Of a stretch of 64,000 bases of DNA, positions 43,482-54,539 are shown in pieces. Position numbers and translations under genes: made by a program. How positions within the stretch are numbered: position 1 is the first letter of the stretch; the number at the start of each line of letters is the position of its first letter. The notes beneath the pieces were generated by a model. It made no database searches. It saw only the letters and a list, made by a program, of their open reading frames with translations, and had not been told where the DNA came from. This DNA is from Ctenosaura bakeri (Eukaryota; Chordata; Lepidosauria; Squamata; Iguanidae): contig CAOLHI010001467.1 in the NCBI GenBank assembly GCA_948474755.1, positions 307,195 to 371,194 of the forward strand, read 5' to 3'.

Positions 43482-45239
43482 ATGGCTGAGAGCAGCAAAG
43501 TTATAGTTAAAGACCTCATGCTAGAGAGGGACGTCAAGGGCAAGTTAGAGAAATGGGTCCTCGGTAAAGGGAAATGTCCCTGGAAGGAGTCTAGCTTCCA
43601 GACAGCAGATCCCTTTGCCACACTAAGGGAGGCATACGCTCAGGCGCGCCAGTCAAAGAACCCGTTTGGGCCATCAAAGGATGCTTTGGCTGCCTGGGGA
43701 CTTTGGCTGACTGCCAGAGATGCCTCAAAAGCCCTGGTTGAGACCAGAGATAGGTTAGGTGAGGTAGAGAAGGAGAATGCCCGGCTTTATGCCGAGATGG
43801 AGGCCCTGCGCACAGACAAAGTAACGTTCGCGTCTGTCGCACAGGCAACCTCACAGAAACTGAGTGCTGCCACCTTGCAGACTCCGACTTGGGAGGAGAA
43901 GGCTCATGCCTTAGAGGCTGAGCTTGCTCACACCCGGTCTGCCAAATTTATGGTGAGCCAAGTGAAGGAACAGCATGAGGCTGTCAGTCACGAGGCCTGC
44001 CATAAACAAATTGAGGCGCTGAAGAGTCAGCTCCACACCCGCAGGGCAATGATCTCTGCGGTGTGCCCTGAGCTTCTCCCCTCGTTCACACACGGGGAGC
44101 CGCTGCCCGAGGACACTTTGGCCACCCGTCCCCACAACCCGGACTGGAGCGACCACAGGGTCCCAGTCCAACCGGTAGAGACCCATTCTATGATCAAGAG
44201 AATAGCCCCCACAGGAGAGGGCAGTGTAGATAGAGCTGAGGTTCGGGAGACCCAGGAGATTGAGACTAGGGTCCCCTGGAGAGCCACTGAGGCCAAGGCC
44301 ATAGCCGATCAGCTCGGCCTAAATAAACAGACAGGGATCATGTGGCTGAATGCAGTGATACACTCTCACCCGACAGCCAACGGCCAAGACTTGACCCAGC
44401 TGGCCAGACTTTGCACGTCCCCTTCGGAACTCCCCGCACTTGAATCAGCCGTGGCAGCTTGAGGCTTAGTGAGACTCGAGGCCCACAACTGGATGAGACA
44501 GGTGATAAGGATTCTTTGGCCTGGACAGAGTGATAGCATTCTGCATGTCATGGAGCAACAGGGTCCTCGAGAGAACCCTGAAGCTTACGTGGCATGGAAG
44601 CAGCTTCTGGCCATGTTAGCTGAGAAGGTCCCCTTAGCTCCAGGAGGGTACAACTTTAATCATGTGGAATTCAAGACTCTCCTTTACGTTGGTCTGAATC
44701 ATGAAATGAAGATGGCCCTGGGACTAGTGGACCCTGCCACGACAAATTGGGAGGAATTTGGGAACAACCTCTAGTGGGTCGCTGACCTGCTGCGTGAGGC
44801 TGGTTCTCTGAAACCTCCCCGCAAACAGCACAGGCATGACACCGGGAACTGGGAGCCCATTCAGGAGGTGACATACTCCAATTATGGACCCCATTCCCAG
44901 CACAGAAAGACAGCCCTGAATTCTGTTCCAAAGGGAAATTGGAATTTGCACCCTCTCCCTAGACAAGACAACAGGCAGTGGCAAGCTAGGGATTCCTATA
45001 GTCAGCCCGGAAAGGCAGGGAATTCCTCTCAGCTGCCCTCTGCCCTGAAACAGACCTCGGATTTGAACTCTCCCAGGGAGAAGTCTGGCGGGTATGACCC
45101 TACGGCCCAGACGTACTCCTCTGATAGAGTAAGAATCTGGTGCATGCTCAGGAAGTTCGGACTGGACATAAGCCAGTCCGATGGGAGACCCGAATCGAGC
45201 TCCTTGATGCATAGACAGGCATCTACCGCTGGGAAATAG
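43482..45239 (+). pseudogene. gag: gag-like gene of the provirus, two in-frame stops
   Basis: The first ATG in fair context (43482, MAESSKV) opens a frame of 326 codons ending in TGA at 44460-44462. The same frame continues open to TAG at 44772-44774 and then again to 45237-45239, so one ancestral reading frame of about 585 codons has two nonsense changes and no shift. Visible parts are a charged N-terminal region, a heptad-like coiled coil around LVETRDRLGEVEKENARLYA, a proline-rich middle, and a capsid-like helical part after PWRATEAKAI that continues past the first stop with a segment around ENPEAYVAWKQLL, similar in style to a major homology region. No intact CCHC zinc knuckle exists; a degenerate candidate sits near WCMLRKFG. 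Assignment rests on position and architecture. Confidence 0.72.
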
Positions 45240-46560
45240 CCAGCCTGTGAATGCGGTGACCAACGGTCCCCGTCCAGCTGGATATTGCCCTGACTTAGAG
45301 CTGTCAGGATAGGGGTGCCCTCGGTCCCGGGATCTCCCCCAGAGGGTTGTGGTTCAACTGACGCCCAACAGATGGGGTAAATCTAGGGTGAAGGCAGGCA
45401 CTAGGACCGATGGGGAAAAGACCCCTGCCACCCCTCTTGCAGACTCCAGAGAAGCACCAAAACTGCTGCTCCCTAACCTGACGAGACAGGGTGAGCCCAC
45501 CCCTGACGCTATCCAGTTGGCCGGGTTTGGGGGAGGGGACCCAATCCAAGCCCTTAAGAAAACCCAAGTGCCCCAGGCACACCAGAGCCAGGCAGATTAC
45601 ACCTCCTCCTGGCAAATCAAACCACCTTGGAGACAATAGTGCTTTCAGAGCACCGAGAAGGATCGCACCAGGCTAAGGTTCAGGAGGAAGCCCTCACAGA
45701 ATCTGACAAGGCACAGAACATTGCCAGCATGTGTGTGAGCCAGGAAGAGAAGAGCACACAGCTAGGGGAAGACAACCCCAAGCTTCCAGAACTTGCCATT
45801 GTTCCCTCTCTGAGCCCCCTATTAGAAACCTGCAGTTTCTACTGGAACTTCCTTGAGTCCTTGGCAGAGTGAGTCCTCCCTCTCCATGCCCTCTTTTAGG
45901 AGAAGTTCCTGCCAGACAGGGGATGTCAGCAGCAACAGGCTCCTGCCCAACTGGAGCACGAGCTAGAACAGGCACTCACTCTGGCACACCCTGACTTGAC
46001 ACCACATGCTCCCCTTTGCTGCAGTCCATCAGGGGAGATTTCAACCACTGTAAGCTCCAAATACCACATGGAGGTAGATGTGGCTACTGCCTTCCCCTCC
46101 ACAGAGCTATACTGGTGCCAGCTCACATTTGTATTCAGTGGCATCCACGTTATTGTGACACTGGTGATCTTGAGAGGGGCGAAGACAGTCCTTGGCTCTG
46201 TCTCGATCACCATTCTGCCACAAAAAGACATTACTCCAGGAGGCATTTGGGTCAGATACAAGCCTCCACTTTGATTTGGACAAGTGGGTCTCAAGCAATG
46301 AGTGGGCACTGCCACTCCTGCCAGTAATTTCAGAGACCCACAATCAAACACATTTGAAGGACTGGAAGGGAAAGCCCCCAGACTGGGCGACCCCCTCCTT
46401 TGGGCAGCAGAAGAGCAAGGCAACTGCCTTACTTCCCTTCATGGGCTGGCAGCCGCCTTGAAGAGACTCACATTCAAGTAAAGTTTCCCTCTTTTTGTGT
46501 ATATAGTTTGTCTTAGCCATAGTTGTAGTTATAGTTGTAGACCGTGAGCCTCTTCCTCTT
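45240..46560 (+). other. Remnant between gag and env; pol mostly absent
   Basis: Short overlapping frames in all three phases (for example 45349-45639 and 45627-45872) carry no protease, RT, RNase H or integrase signature. About 3 kb expected for pol are missing. The segment is proline- and glutamine-rich in one frame and could be the C-terminal gag plus unrelated filler. Confidence 0.6.
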
Positions 46561-47548
46561 TTGCAACAAAGCAACATAATCACCTTTGCCGCTCAGGTGA
46601 TTCAGGCCAGCCTCATGGGATTAATGCACCCGGAGATCCTGAGCCTGCTAAGAGAGCACTACCCGGAATCTTTGGAACACCCTGCCGCTTTGGCACAGAT
46701 ACGACATGCCACTTGGGAGAGCTTAACTCTCAAGGTGGAAGTCGTACATGAGAGGATTCTGGATCCGTTAATTTTACATCCATCTAGGACTCCCCTTAAT
46801 ATCCGCCAATGCCACCTTATTACCCCAACAAATGTACCATTGGTCCAACGGTACACATTCATTTGATTTATCCGGTTGTTTATTCCACCACCATTGGATA
46901 CAGTGCTTTTGTAATATTGACAGTTTTAGTTATGACGATGTCTTCGATTACATTGTAGTACCAGTCAATTATACAGTCATGGCCCAAATTAACAGTGAGT
47001 GCTTTTGTTTAAGAACCCCATGTTCAAATGTGACTGCACTGCCTAGTGGTGCAACTGTAAGACTCAACCGCACTGCCGGCAACCCTTACTTTTGTTCTCA
47101 GCACGTCCAGGATTGTTTTGGTAAAGACTTCTATCTCCGGCGGGAGATAAGAGATTATATTTTGGAAAATGGAGACATGCCCACGGAGTCTGAACTAGTT
47201 GGATTCCATCTAGAAGACGAGATCCCCGTGTCTTTATGGCTACGAAATCTCACTCGCCTAGCACAGAGAGTTATGGAGGTTTCGCACTCCCTCCACCAGA
47301 TTGCCTTGACAGTTAATCATTCAGCCAAGGTAATCGTCCAAACATCTGAAGAATTGGAAACCGCATCACAACAATCCTGGTGGGACACCTTCACTTGGTG
47401 GTCCACGGGGCAAGTTATCGCCCACTGCGCCTTGCACCCTTTAATCATTTTAGTTGTGTTTCAGGTCATACTTGCCATATGTTTAATTGGCCTTGCGCTG
47501 TGGGTCAAGAAACAGATTTTTCAGCTTCAAGCTGGCCAGTTTTATTGA
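46561..47548 (+). pseudogene. env: env-like gene, 3' part open, 5' part shifted
   Basis: A frame of 238 codons (46832-47548) is open to its natural stop. It has several N-glycosylation sequons (NGT, NYT, NVT, NRT, NLT, NHS), paired cysteines, a heptad-like stretch before a tryptophan-rich segment (WWDTFTWW), one hydrophobic helix (about residues 203-224) and a short tail with WVKKQIF. That is the layout of a retroviral surface/transmembrane glycoprotein C-terminus. Upstream, 46561-46866 is open in another phase, so the 5' part is displaced by a frame change or the frame is entered by splicing. I see no typical CX6CC or immunosuppressive-domain match, so its class is unclear. Long retention of an open frame beside dead gag and pol is notable. 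Confidence 0.68.
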
Positions 47549-48893
47549 GAGCTCCAAGGGTCATAATGTGTAAATAGTTTATTGTTAGTGTGTAGTGTTT
47601 TGATTTTGACGTCCCGATTGGTTTCAAAAGCCTATCCGAAGGTGACCAATCTTTAGGTCTACCTCAGAGTTCAGCCTTTCTTAGGTAGGGAAGTTGCTCA
47701 CTTGGAACCTGCACCGAGCCATCCAGACCACAATTAGAGCCATCCCCAAGCCCTCAGGCTACATCATTAGGCTTGGAGCTTTGGCTCTGGGTCTGAGAGA
47801 GGAGGGGGGAGGCTTCGGCGAACAGGCTGTCCAGTGGTAGCCCAGCCTCAGGGCCAGTGTGCAAATGGGAATTTCATAACCTGATTTCCTGTCGTGGTGC
47901 TGGTATGTTAGATCTAGCCTCAGGACCAATGAATGAATGCAGGCTCTGAATCAGCAACCTCACTACCTGAATAGGCTCAGGGTGGGTCCCGAGTCAGCAG
48001 CTTCACTGCTGTCTCGGCCTTCCTAAGGCCAATACAGCTCTATTCTTGGGAGCTATTCAAACCCTCATTCCTTCAAAGACTTTTCGGTCACAGCAAAACC
48101 AAATTTCAGGACCTCCCATCAGGCTCTGAGCCGGTAATTTGCATTTACTTTATACATTGGCTGCTAACCTTGTCAGTTTTCTGCAAAATAGCTACAGGTA
48201 GACAGCTCCGGAGAACCGGGACGACCCATGGACCTGACCATCACCCCTGGGTACCGTGGGGGGGCGGGGGTGAAGAAGAAAAATCACCGCTCCAACTGGG
48301 AGCCAGTCTAAAGGAGACACCCGATCCCTCTGCTGCAGCTGTGGGACCATGGTGGGGGGTGTGACCCAGCACCCTCTGATGGAGAAAAAGACTGTTTTTG
48401 CCAAAAGACTCTGATTTAAAAGGACTTTTGCTTTTGCAAAATGGACCATTCCTCCTGCAAAGATCTGCAAGGTGCAAGCCGCGGATAGTTAGCTTTCACT
48501 TGTTAGCTAGTCTGCAAGATTGGATACATTGTAACTTTCACTACTTTGCTCTGCTCATTCCTGCAGTGCCTCATTGGAAGGCACGCTTTTCCTTCCAAGT
48601 TCAATTGTTTTTGCATTCTGCCATATACTGTAATTGCTCATTTACTAACAGTTCTCTATTGACGGGACAATTTTCTATTGATTATTGCTTAACTGACATT
48701 TGTGTGAATGTGTTTAGTGTAGGTTTTAGACAGGAATGTATTTATAAGATAGAAACCCTTTGTATTCCCTGAAAATTCCCTTTGCCTGTGGACCAATACT
48801 ACCTCTGAGCCTGTAGACTCCTATTTGGCGCTAAAATTGCTTTGAAATGTTTAATTGGAAAATGTTCAATATTGTCCCCAAATCGCCCATTTT
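47549..48893 (+). other. 3' untranslated region of the provirus
   Basis: About 1.3 kb lie between env and the purine tract. Open frames (such as 48398-48772) show no domain. The length is unusual for a simple retrovirus and could hold an accessory frame or an acquired segment. Confidence 0.5.
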
Positions 48894-48903
48894 CAGGGGG
48901 GAT
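48894..48903 (+). promoter_or_regulatory. Polypurine tract of the provirus
   Basis: CAGGGGGGAT directly precedes the 3' LTR start TGTTAC, the expected position of the plus-strand primer. Confidence 0.7.
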
Positions 48904-49790
48904 TGTTACTGCAGTTTCTAGCCCAGACTTGAGGGATATTAGATATCACTTTGATATCAATAATTTGGCCTTCTTTACCTATTCCTCTCCACGTGCTGTG
49001 AGGTCCCCTGGACAAGCTCGCACACAGGCATGGCCACTAATTGCTGTAATATTCCAAACAATTAGGCTTCCCAGAAATACCCATCCGGCCACTTCAGGAG
49101 ACCTCAAAGGCAACTACTCTATTATGTATGCACACTACTTACAAAGAACTCCCTGCCCCAAGCAGGCAGCTTGATTAGAAGAATCCTCATCTGTCAAGCA
49201 CTCTGTATTTGCATACTGACTACTCTATTGTCAATTCAGACTTAACTCAATCATGCTAAATTCTGACCTTTCAGAGGCTTTGTCTCCAGCCCAAGTATGG
49301 ACTAACCTACGGCCACATTTTCCCCTATATAAACTCCTGAATTTAAGTGCTTCTTCAGATCGCTCCGGACTTCCATCCCGCCTTGCTGCCACTTTGCTTG
49401 GCGAACCTTCCCCTCAGTCCCACGTACTGAGACTCCATATCTCCGAACCTCTGCTGCAGACTACCTGGGCTTCAGGACAGGTGTAGTATTACCCAAACCA
49501 ACAACTCCTCTAAAAATCCCTCTATCCCACTCCAACCTTTATTTCTTTAGTTCTCTGTGTGAGTGTGTTGCATACACTGTTTGATTGTATTTTTAATAAA
49601 ACAACATTTATTATTTCAATTCTGTTTGCTCCTTGACACGGCCTGACCCCGTAGACATTGGGTAAAAGATTCTGCTCCGTTGCCCTGCCTCTCGTATTGC
49701 TAGCTTGTGCTCTGTGCTAATTTCCCCAACTTATATAATTGAGAGCGCATTTAGGTGCCCCTCCTGGGACCCCCAGAAAACAGGGTAACA
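48904..49790 (+). repeat. 3' LTR of the provirus (887 bp)
   Basis: It starts TGTTACTGCAG and ends GGGTAACA, so its ends are inverted repeats of six bases. TATATAAA is at 49326-49333 and AATAAA at 49595-49600. It contains a CATCCCGCCTTGCTGCCACT segment near 49373 that is shorter in the 5' LTR. Confidence 0.96.
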
Positions 49791-49794
49791 AAGA

Positions 49795-51140
49795 GACCAA
49801 GGAAAGTGAGGAATAGGTATAAACCATAAACTTGACAGGATCTAGTTAGGCTCCTGGTTCTGGTATGATTTAAGGGAACCTTTATGTTATAAAGAAACCT
49901 TTTTCTTGTGACTGAATATTCTATAAAACATCTACACTTTAACTTACCCACAGGTAGAAGTTAAAAGAATGGCAGTACAGAGAGAAACGGTTTCTTTCCC
50001 GGAGCCAATTTGGGTTGGGAAATGTCTTGGCCTCCTTCAATTCAAGCATCAATATATATATATTTTACTAATTCACCAGGAACCAGGGCAATATTTGTGC
50101 CATTGGGTACAATTGTTTCTCCCTTTCCTGGAAACGCTCTGTGGACTGACAACTGATACCTTATGGACCAGCACCAGTCCACAGATAACCTCTTTGAGTA
50201 GCACTAGCTTACACAATAGAAATATAAATCATCAGGAAATTAGAAGCAGACCTACCTGTAAAACAAATAGCAGTAAAACAGCATCATAAATACCACGTCA
50301 ACAATAGAAAACTAAAAACAATAAAGCCTTAGCTAATGTCCCAATGGAAGGAAATTTCCATTAGTTTTTACATAAGCGAACAATCTCTGCTGGGATTGTT
50401 CCAGTACTGTAATTTTATTACTGGAGCTGTAACCCAGTTTTCCTTGGAGGACTTGATTGATTGTATGGAGGACCTGTCTAGTCATGTGAGCCTCCTCCAA
50501 TCTGCAGTGGGGGAGCCCAGAAACAGAATGAAAGGAGCACCCCTTATAAATGGGCCTATTATGTCAAGCTGTTTGGCCAAAAGAGCACAGTAGCTATAAA
50601 AAAATGATGCAAAGCCATAGAAAGGAAAGTTAGTAGGGCAGGGTTAATGTGTTTAGTTAATTGTCAAAAAGCTAAAAATTCAATTACGCTTATGTTAGAG
50701 AGAAAAGGAGAAAAATAGCTATTGCCTTTATGTTAAATTGCCATTTAAATTTATGTGAAGTGCCTGCACTAAAAAATTTATGTGAATGAAGCTGAAAGAC
50801 ACTGTTTATGATTTTACTCCCCACTCCAGAATGTCCCTGTTTTGAATTTAGGACGAAAAAGAACACCCATATGACTTTTTTAAAAAATCCCATTAAAAAT
50901 CCTTATCTTGCTTTGCCTTTCTCCTTGCCCTATAATTTCATATCCTTACCCTCCCCTTTTCTTTAGCTTTAGATTCCCATTCAGATCCCAGAAAAGGCTC
51001 CAGGGCTAAGAGTTTCAAACTTTGTTTTCCTGGAACAGATAAGGAGATCTACGTGCTCCCTGTAATAGAACTCAAAAGGACCATCTGGATGCAAAACTCG
51101 CCCTTTCCAAAATGCTCATAATATTTGTTGGTTTAATATC
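49795..51140. other. Unassigned intergenic sequence
   Basis: No exon or bounded transposon was recognised. AT-rich throughout; an ORF at 50336-50593 has no known motif. Confidence 0.4.
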
Positions 51141-51144
51141 TTTT

Positions 51145-51320
51145 ACCCTGGCAGTTAACTAAACTATTATGCACTAATCATGCATCTAAATAAACAAAGT
51201 TTCATATAGGCATTTGCATTTATTAAAATCACCGGATAGTGAAGTTAATAATTTAGGCACACGTGCATGTACAATTTCTTAACTGATCTGTTCAGACTCA
51301 TTCCTGTTTCGACAGAGCGG
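51145..51320. promoter_or_regulatory. Candidate conserved non-coding element downstream of TMEM18
   Basis: Dense homeodomain and octamer-like words occur without repeat signatures: ACTAATCATGCATC (about 51174), CATTTGCATTTATTAAAATC (about 51211) and GTTAATAATTTAGG (about 51243). This is appearance only; conservation is untested. Confidence 0.35.
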
Positions 51321-51775
51321 AAATATTACTGCACTGATACTGTGGGAGAAAAAAATGGTCTTCAGAGAAAGTGCTTATCTACTTATTTATTGTTTACAAG
51401 TATACCCCAATGAGCTTAAGAGGGTATGCACGGCTCTCCATCTCCCCTGTTCATGCTTACAATACACCCTGTAAAAGATAGATAATGAGTGGCCCAGGAC
51501 CTCCTTGTGAGTTTCAAGTCTCTGTGGGAATATGTATTTCCCAAATCCCACTCCAACACTCTGACCAAATTTTATTGTACATCAAATGAACACACTTCAA
51601 AACCTAACTCATAACATCTGTTCTATAGTTTAATAAGTTAAATGTGGGTGATTTCTCCTTTTTCACTGCAATTTTGCATTGTAACAGAAGTTAAACAGGC
51701 TTTAATAGGGCCATACAAACATACCTTAGCAAGTATGTATTTCAGCTCTCTTAAAATCAGAAAAATCAATGTATT
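51321..51775. other. Unassigned intergenic sequence
   Basis: A weak LINE-tail-like segment (TTTACAAGTATACCCC ... AGAGGGTATGCACGG) is possible at 51380-51480; otherwise nothing was recognised. Confidence 0.35.
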
Positions 51776-51985
51776 TTGTTGTTATGTGTCTTCAAGTTGA
51801 CTCTGACTTATGGAGACTGAGTCACAGAGCTTTGTTCAGAGGAGATTTGTCACTGCTTTCCTCTAAGAGTGAGAGATTGTGACTTGCTCAAGGTCACCCA
51901 GTAGCTTTCAATGGCCGTGCGGGGAATGAACCCTGGTCTCTCAGAGTCTTAGTTGAACACTAAAACCACTATACCATACTGGCAC
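51776..51985 (-). mobile_element. tRNA-derived SINE, minus strand
   Basis: TTGTTGTTATGTGTCTTCAA tail, CTCTGACTTATGGAGACTGA, TCAAGGTCACCCAGTAGC and the B-box complement GGAATGAACCCTGGTCTC are all present in order. Confidence 0.9.
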
Positions 51986-52021
51986 AAAGTATCATTTTTC
52001 ATGGTGCAGAAGGCTTGGATG

Positions 52022-52278
52022 GATTTCATAGAATCATAGAGTTGGAAGAGACCCCTGGGGCCATCCAGTCCAACCCCCTGCCATGCAGGAACCCACCTCA
52101 AAGTACTCCTGACAGATGGCCATCCAAGCTCTGCTTAAAAACCTCCAAAGAAGGAGACTCCACCACACTCCAAGGCAGCATATTCCACTGCCAAACAGCT
52201 CTGACTGTCAGGAAGTTCTTCCTGAGGTTCAGGTGGAATTTCTTTTCCTGTAGTTTGTCTTTGTCTCTTTTTCTTTGA
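52022..52278 (-). mobile_element. CR1 LINE 3' end, minus strand
   Basis: CATAGAATCATAGAGTTGGA is the reverse of the terminal CR1 repeat. It continues with GACCCCTGGGGCCATCCAGT and, in translation on the minus strand, with the same CR1 C-terminus as at 12300. It is truncated near 52278. Confidence 0.93.
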
Positions 52279-52284
52279 AATTAT

Positions 52285-52410
52285 GGCCTAAGCCCAATTG
52301 CTAGTTACGGCCAGAATAGATCCATTGACTCAATGGAATTTACAAAAGTTTTAACTTGCTGTTCAATAGATCTGCTCTAATTTAGAGTAGCAGTTGGATT
52401 TGGCTTAAAA
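52285..52410. repeat. Palindromic CCATTGA/TCAATGG repeat
   Basis: GCCTAAGCCCAATTGCTAG at the left pairs with CAGTTGGATTTGGCTTA at the right, and GATCCATTGACTCAATGG forms the internal palindrome. This is a short inverted-repeat element of the type frequent in reptiles. Confidence 0.5.
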
Positions 52411-52689
52411 ACTGTTCTTGCAAACAGGGAAGAGAGTTATTTGCTGCTATATTCTTAAGGGTATTTCTTTCCATTTACTTCTCATTTATTGCAAGTGTTT
52501 CAAAAACATTTTGAAGTCCTTCAGATTTTATAAATATAACTAATATCTGGATCAATTACTATAAATTCTTTATGATTTTTAGAAATGGTGTGTGTATGGG
52601 GAAGAATTTACTCATTGATACAACTGACTTCAGAAACCCCTAACACACTGGAACTACTCCTGAGTAACTGATTTGGATCTTAGGAGCCA

Positions 52690-52800
52690 AAACCAGATGT
52701 GGGAATTATGCAGCCCTCCAGATGTTGCTGGATTGCAAATCCCAGTAGCCCCAGCCCTTATAGCCAGTGGTGAAGAATCCTGTTTTAGTTCAACAGCATC
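52690..52800. mobile_element. Fragment of a palindromic MITE (CCTCCAGATGTTGCTGGA type)
   Basis: GCAGCCCTCCAGATGTTGCT followed by GGATTGCAAATCCCAGTAGC matches the left arm of a MITE also seen at 55935 and 61870. Confidence 0.65.
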
Positions 52801-52919
52801 TGAAGTGCCACACAATTCCTTCCTTGGCCCAAAACCATTCTAATTCCTCTTTTTTGGGGGAATTACAATAAGCAGATCTGCAAAATCCAAGAGAACTAGT
52901 CTGGGGTAAAGAAACAGCA

Positions 52920-53185
52920 GGGAAATGTAATTGTTTTAGTTCTTTAATACAGCTTCCATTTTATACATCTAAGAAAACTAATTCAATTACAAATAAATTT
53001 AATTACTTTGCTCCTTTTCCTTAGAAATTTTCCAGCCTCATTGATAGCTTGATTTTAATTAGTTGGTCCTCATCTCATTGTTGCCAGTGTCCTCTGTCTC
53101 TAATAAGTTCTTTCATGTATATTTTTTGCTAATTACCTGGAAGCTCTACTTAAAGTGAAAGTATGAGAGATCCCCCTACTGCATT
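52920..53185. promoter_or_regulatory. Candidate conserved non-coding element
   Basis: AT-rich with many TAATT-type words: AAACTAATTCAATTAC (about 52978), AAATTTAATTAC (about 52997), TTTTAATTAGTTGG (about 53054) and TTGCTAATTACCTGG (about 53127). No repeat signature was recognised. Conservation is untested. Confidence 0.35.
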
Positions 53186-53189
53186 TTGA

Positions 53190-54325
53190 TTAAAACGTTT
53201 TCTTTATGCAATGTATTTTAAAGCAACAAACAAACTGAAATCAAAATCCTGAAATATTTACATAGGCTTTCATTTTAGTGGAAGAGACAAAAGGGGGAAA
53301 AGGACAGGACAAACATATGCAGCAATTACTTCAGTGACACAAGCAAAATGTATACAGAATTTCTCTCTGTCTAATTCATATCTCAAATACTTCTATATTC
53401 TCCCCTTAATTCATCTCCTGGAGTGTGAGTTAAAATAAGATTAGAATTGCAAAACACTGTGCACACTGGAAAATGCTGCAGAAAGGTTGAATAATCATAT
53501 ATTTCAACACTTATCATTGCTTGTTCTGAGGCAGATGAAGTAGAACAGCTTGAAAGCCTACAGAAGAGTAAATATAAACATTTGTATAATTTGTTTTTCC
53601 TGCTGTGCACTGCTAATTTATGCTCGAGTCATAACACAAAGCACTCAAATATCCAAGAGCAAGAGTGCTTTCATTATTATATATTACAATTCACCATGCA
53701 CTCCACTAGGTGCTGCTGTATTCACACCTTTTCTTCAAAAGTTCATGTAGCCTGTGCACTGTGAAAACTGGTAGGAGTTGGGAAAGTTAGTCTAGAATGT
53801 AAATAGGATGCAACCCTGGGGCAGTATGAGCCCCCCCCGACTGTTTTTGCAGGTGGCTCCAGAGTCCCCTGGCTGCCCTTTGTTTGGGGGGGGGAGTAAA
53901 TTCTCACCTCTCAAAGCTTCCCAGAGTGACAATTCACCTTCAGAGAGGTTGCAGCCCTCACCCCACCTGGCATTGTTTCATATTTTAAAATAGCAATCTT
54001 TCAAAACCATATATGGATCTCTGGCCACCTCTGTGGGGTTTTTGTTCATTTTGAGTTTGGGTTTTGGCAATCTTTGGCAGAAAGCTGGGCCTGAAATCTG
54101 TTTCATTTACTCATGCCTGGCCTAGAGACAAGAAGCAGTAGGGGGCGCCTGCTATTTAAGACCTTGAGACACCCACAAAAACTGTATGGTACCACATACT
54201 GCAGCGCTATCAATTGAGAGCCAACAAATGGCCCAGCACAAGGCCAATGCAACAGGTATCTACAATAAAGAGATTAACACAGTAAAGAGCTGAATGTCCA
54301 AGTGCACACAGAGCAAAGGAAACCA
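53190..54325. other. Unassigned intergenic sequence
   Basis: Nothing with clear ends was recognised. Short C and G runs occur at 53831-53838 and 53887-53894. Confidence 0.4.
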
Positions 54326-54327
54326 GG

Positions 54328-54533
54328 AGCCCTTCCACACTACACAATTATAGCACTATGATTCCACTTTAACTGCCCTGTCAGCATCCTATGGAATCCT
54401 GGGTTTGTAGTTTGGTATGGTACCAGAGATCTCTGGCTGAGAATTTGAGATGTTCCTCCCTAAACTACAAATCCTAGCGTTCCACAGAATGGACCCATGG
54501 CAATTAAAGTGGAATCATATACTCCAAGACAGG
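54328..54533. mobile_element. Harbinger-like MITE, copy 5, right end degraded
   Basis: CCCTTCCACACTACACAATT and ATTATAGCACTATGATTCC at the left match the family, and CTAAACTACAAATCC with GTGGAATCATA at the right complete the palindrome. The terminal GAAATGGCC and target duplication are not preserved. Confidence 0.7.
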
Positions 54534-54539
54534 CAAAAG

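Larger units (their letters stand above)
41564..49790 (+). mobile_element. Endogenous retrovirus, defective provirus (8.2 kb)
   Basis: Two LTRs in the same orientation enclose 6.4 kb. The outer flanks carry the perfect 4-bp duplication AAGA (41560-41563 and 49791-49794), so this is one intact integration event. Order inside: primer-binding-site-like region, long leader with repeated motifs, gag-like frame with two in-frame stops, about 1.3 kb without recognisable pol, env-like frame, 3' untranslated region, purine tract. No reverse transcriptase, RNase H or integrase motif was found, so pol is largely deleted. The provirus cannot encode its own replication. The LTRs differ by several percent and by short indels, so the insertion is not very recent. 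Genus is unresolved. Confidence 0.93.

Noticed and set aside
43591..45263. Several long minus-strand frames antisense to gag
   Set aside because: They are shadows of the GC-richer gag coding frame.
48192..48477. Accessory gene on the minus strand of the provirus
   Set aside because: Two overlapping minus frames have no known motif and lie antisense to the provirus 3' untranslated region; chance explains them.
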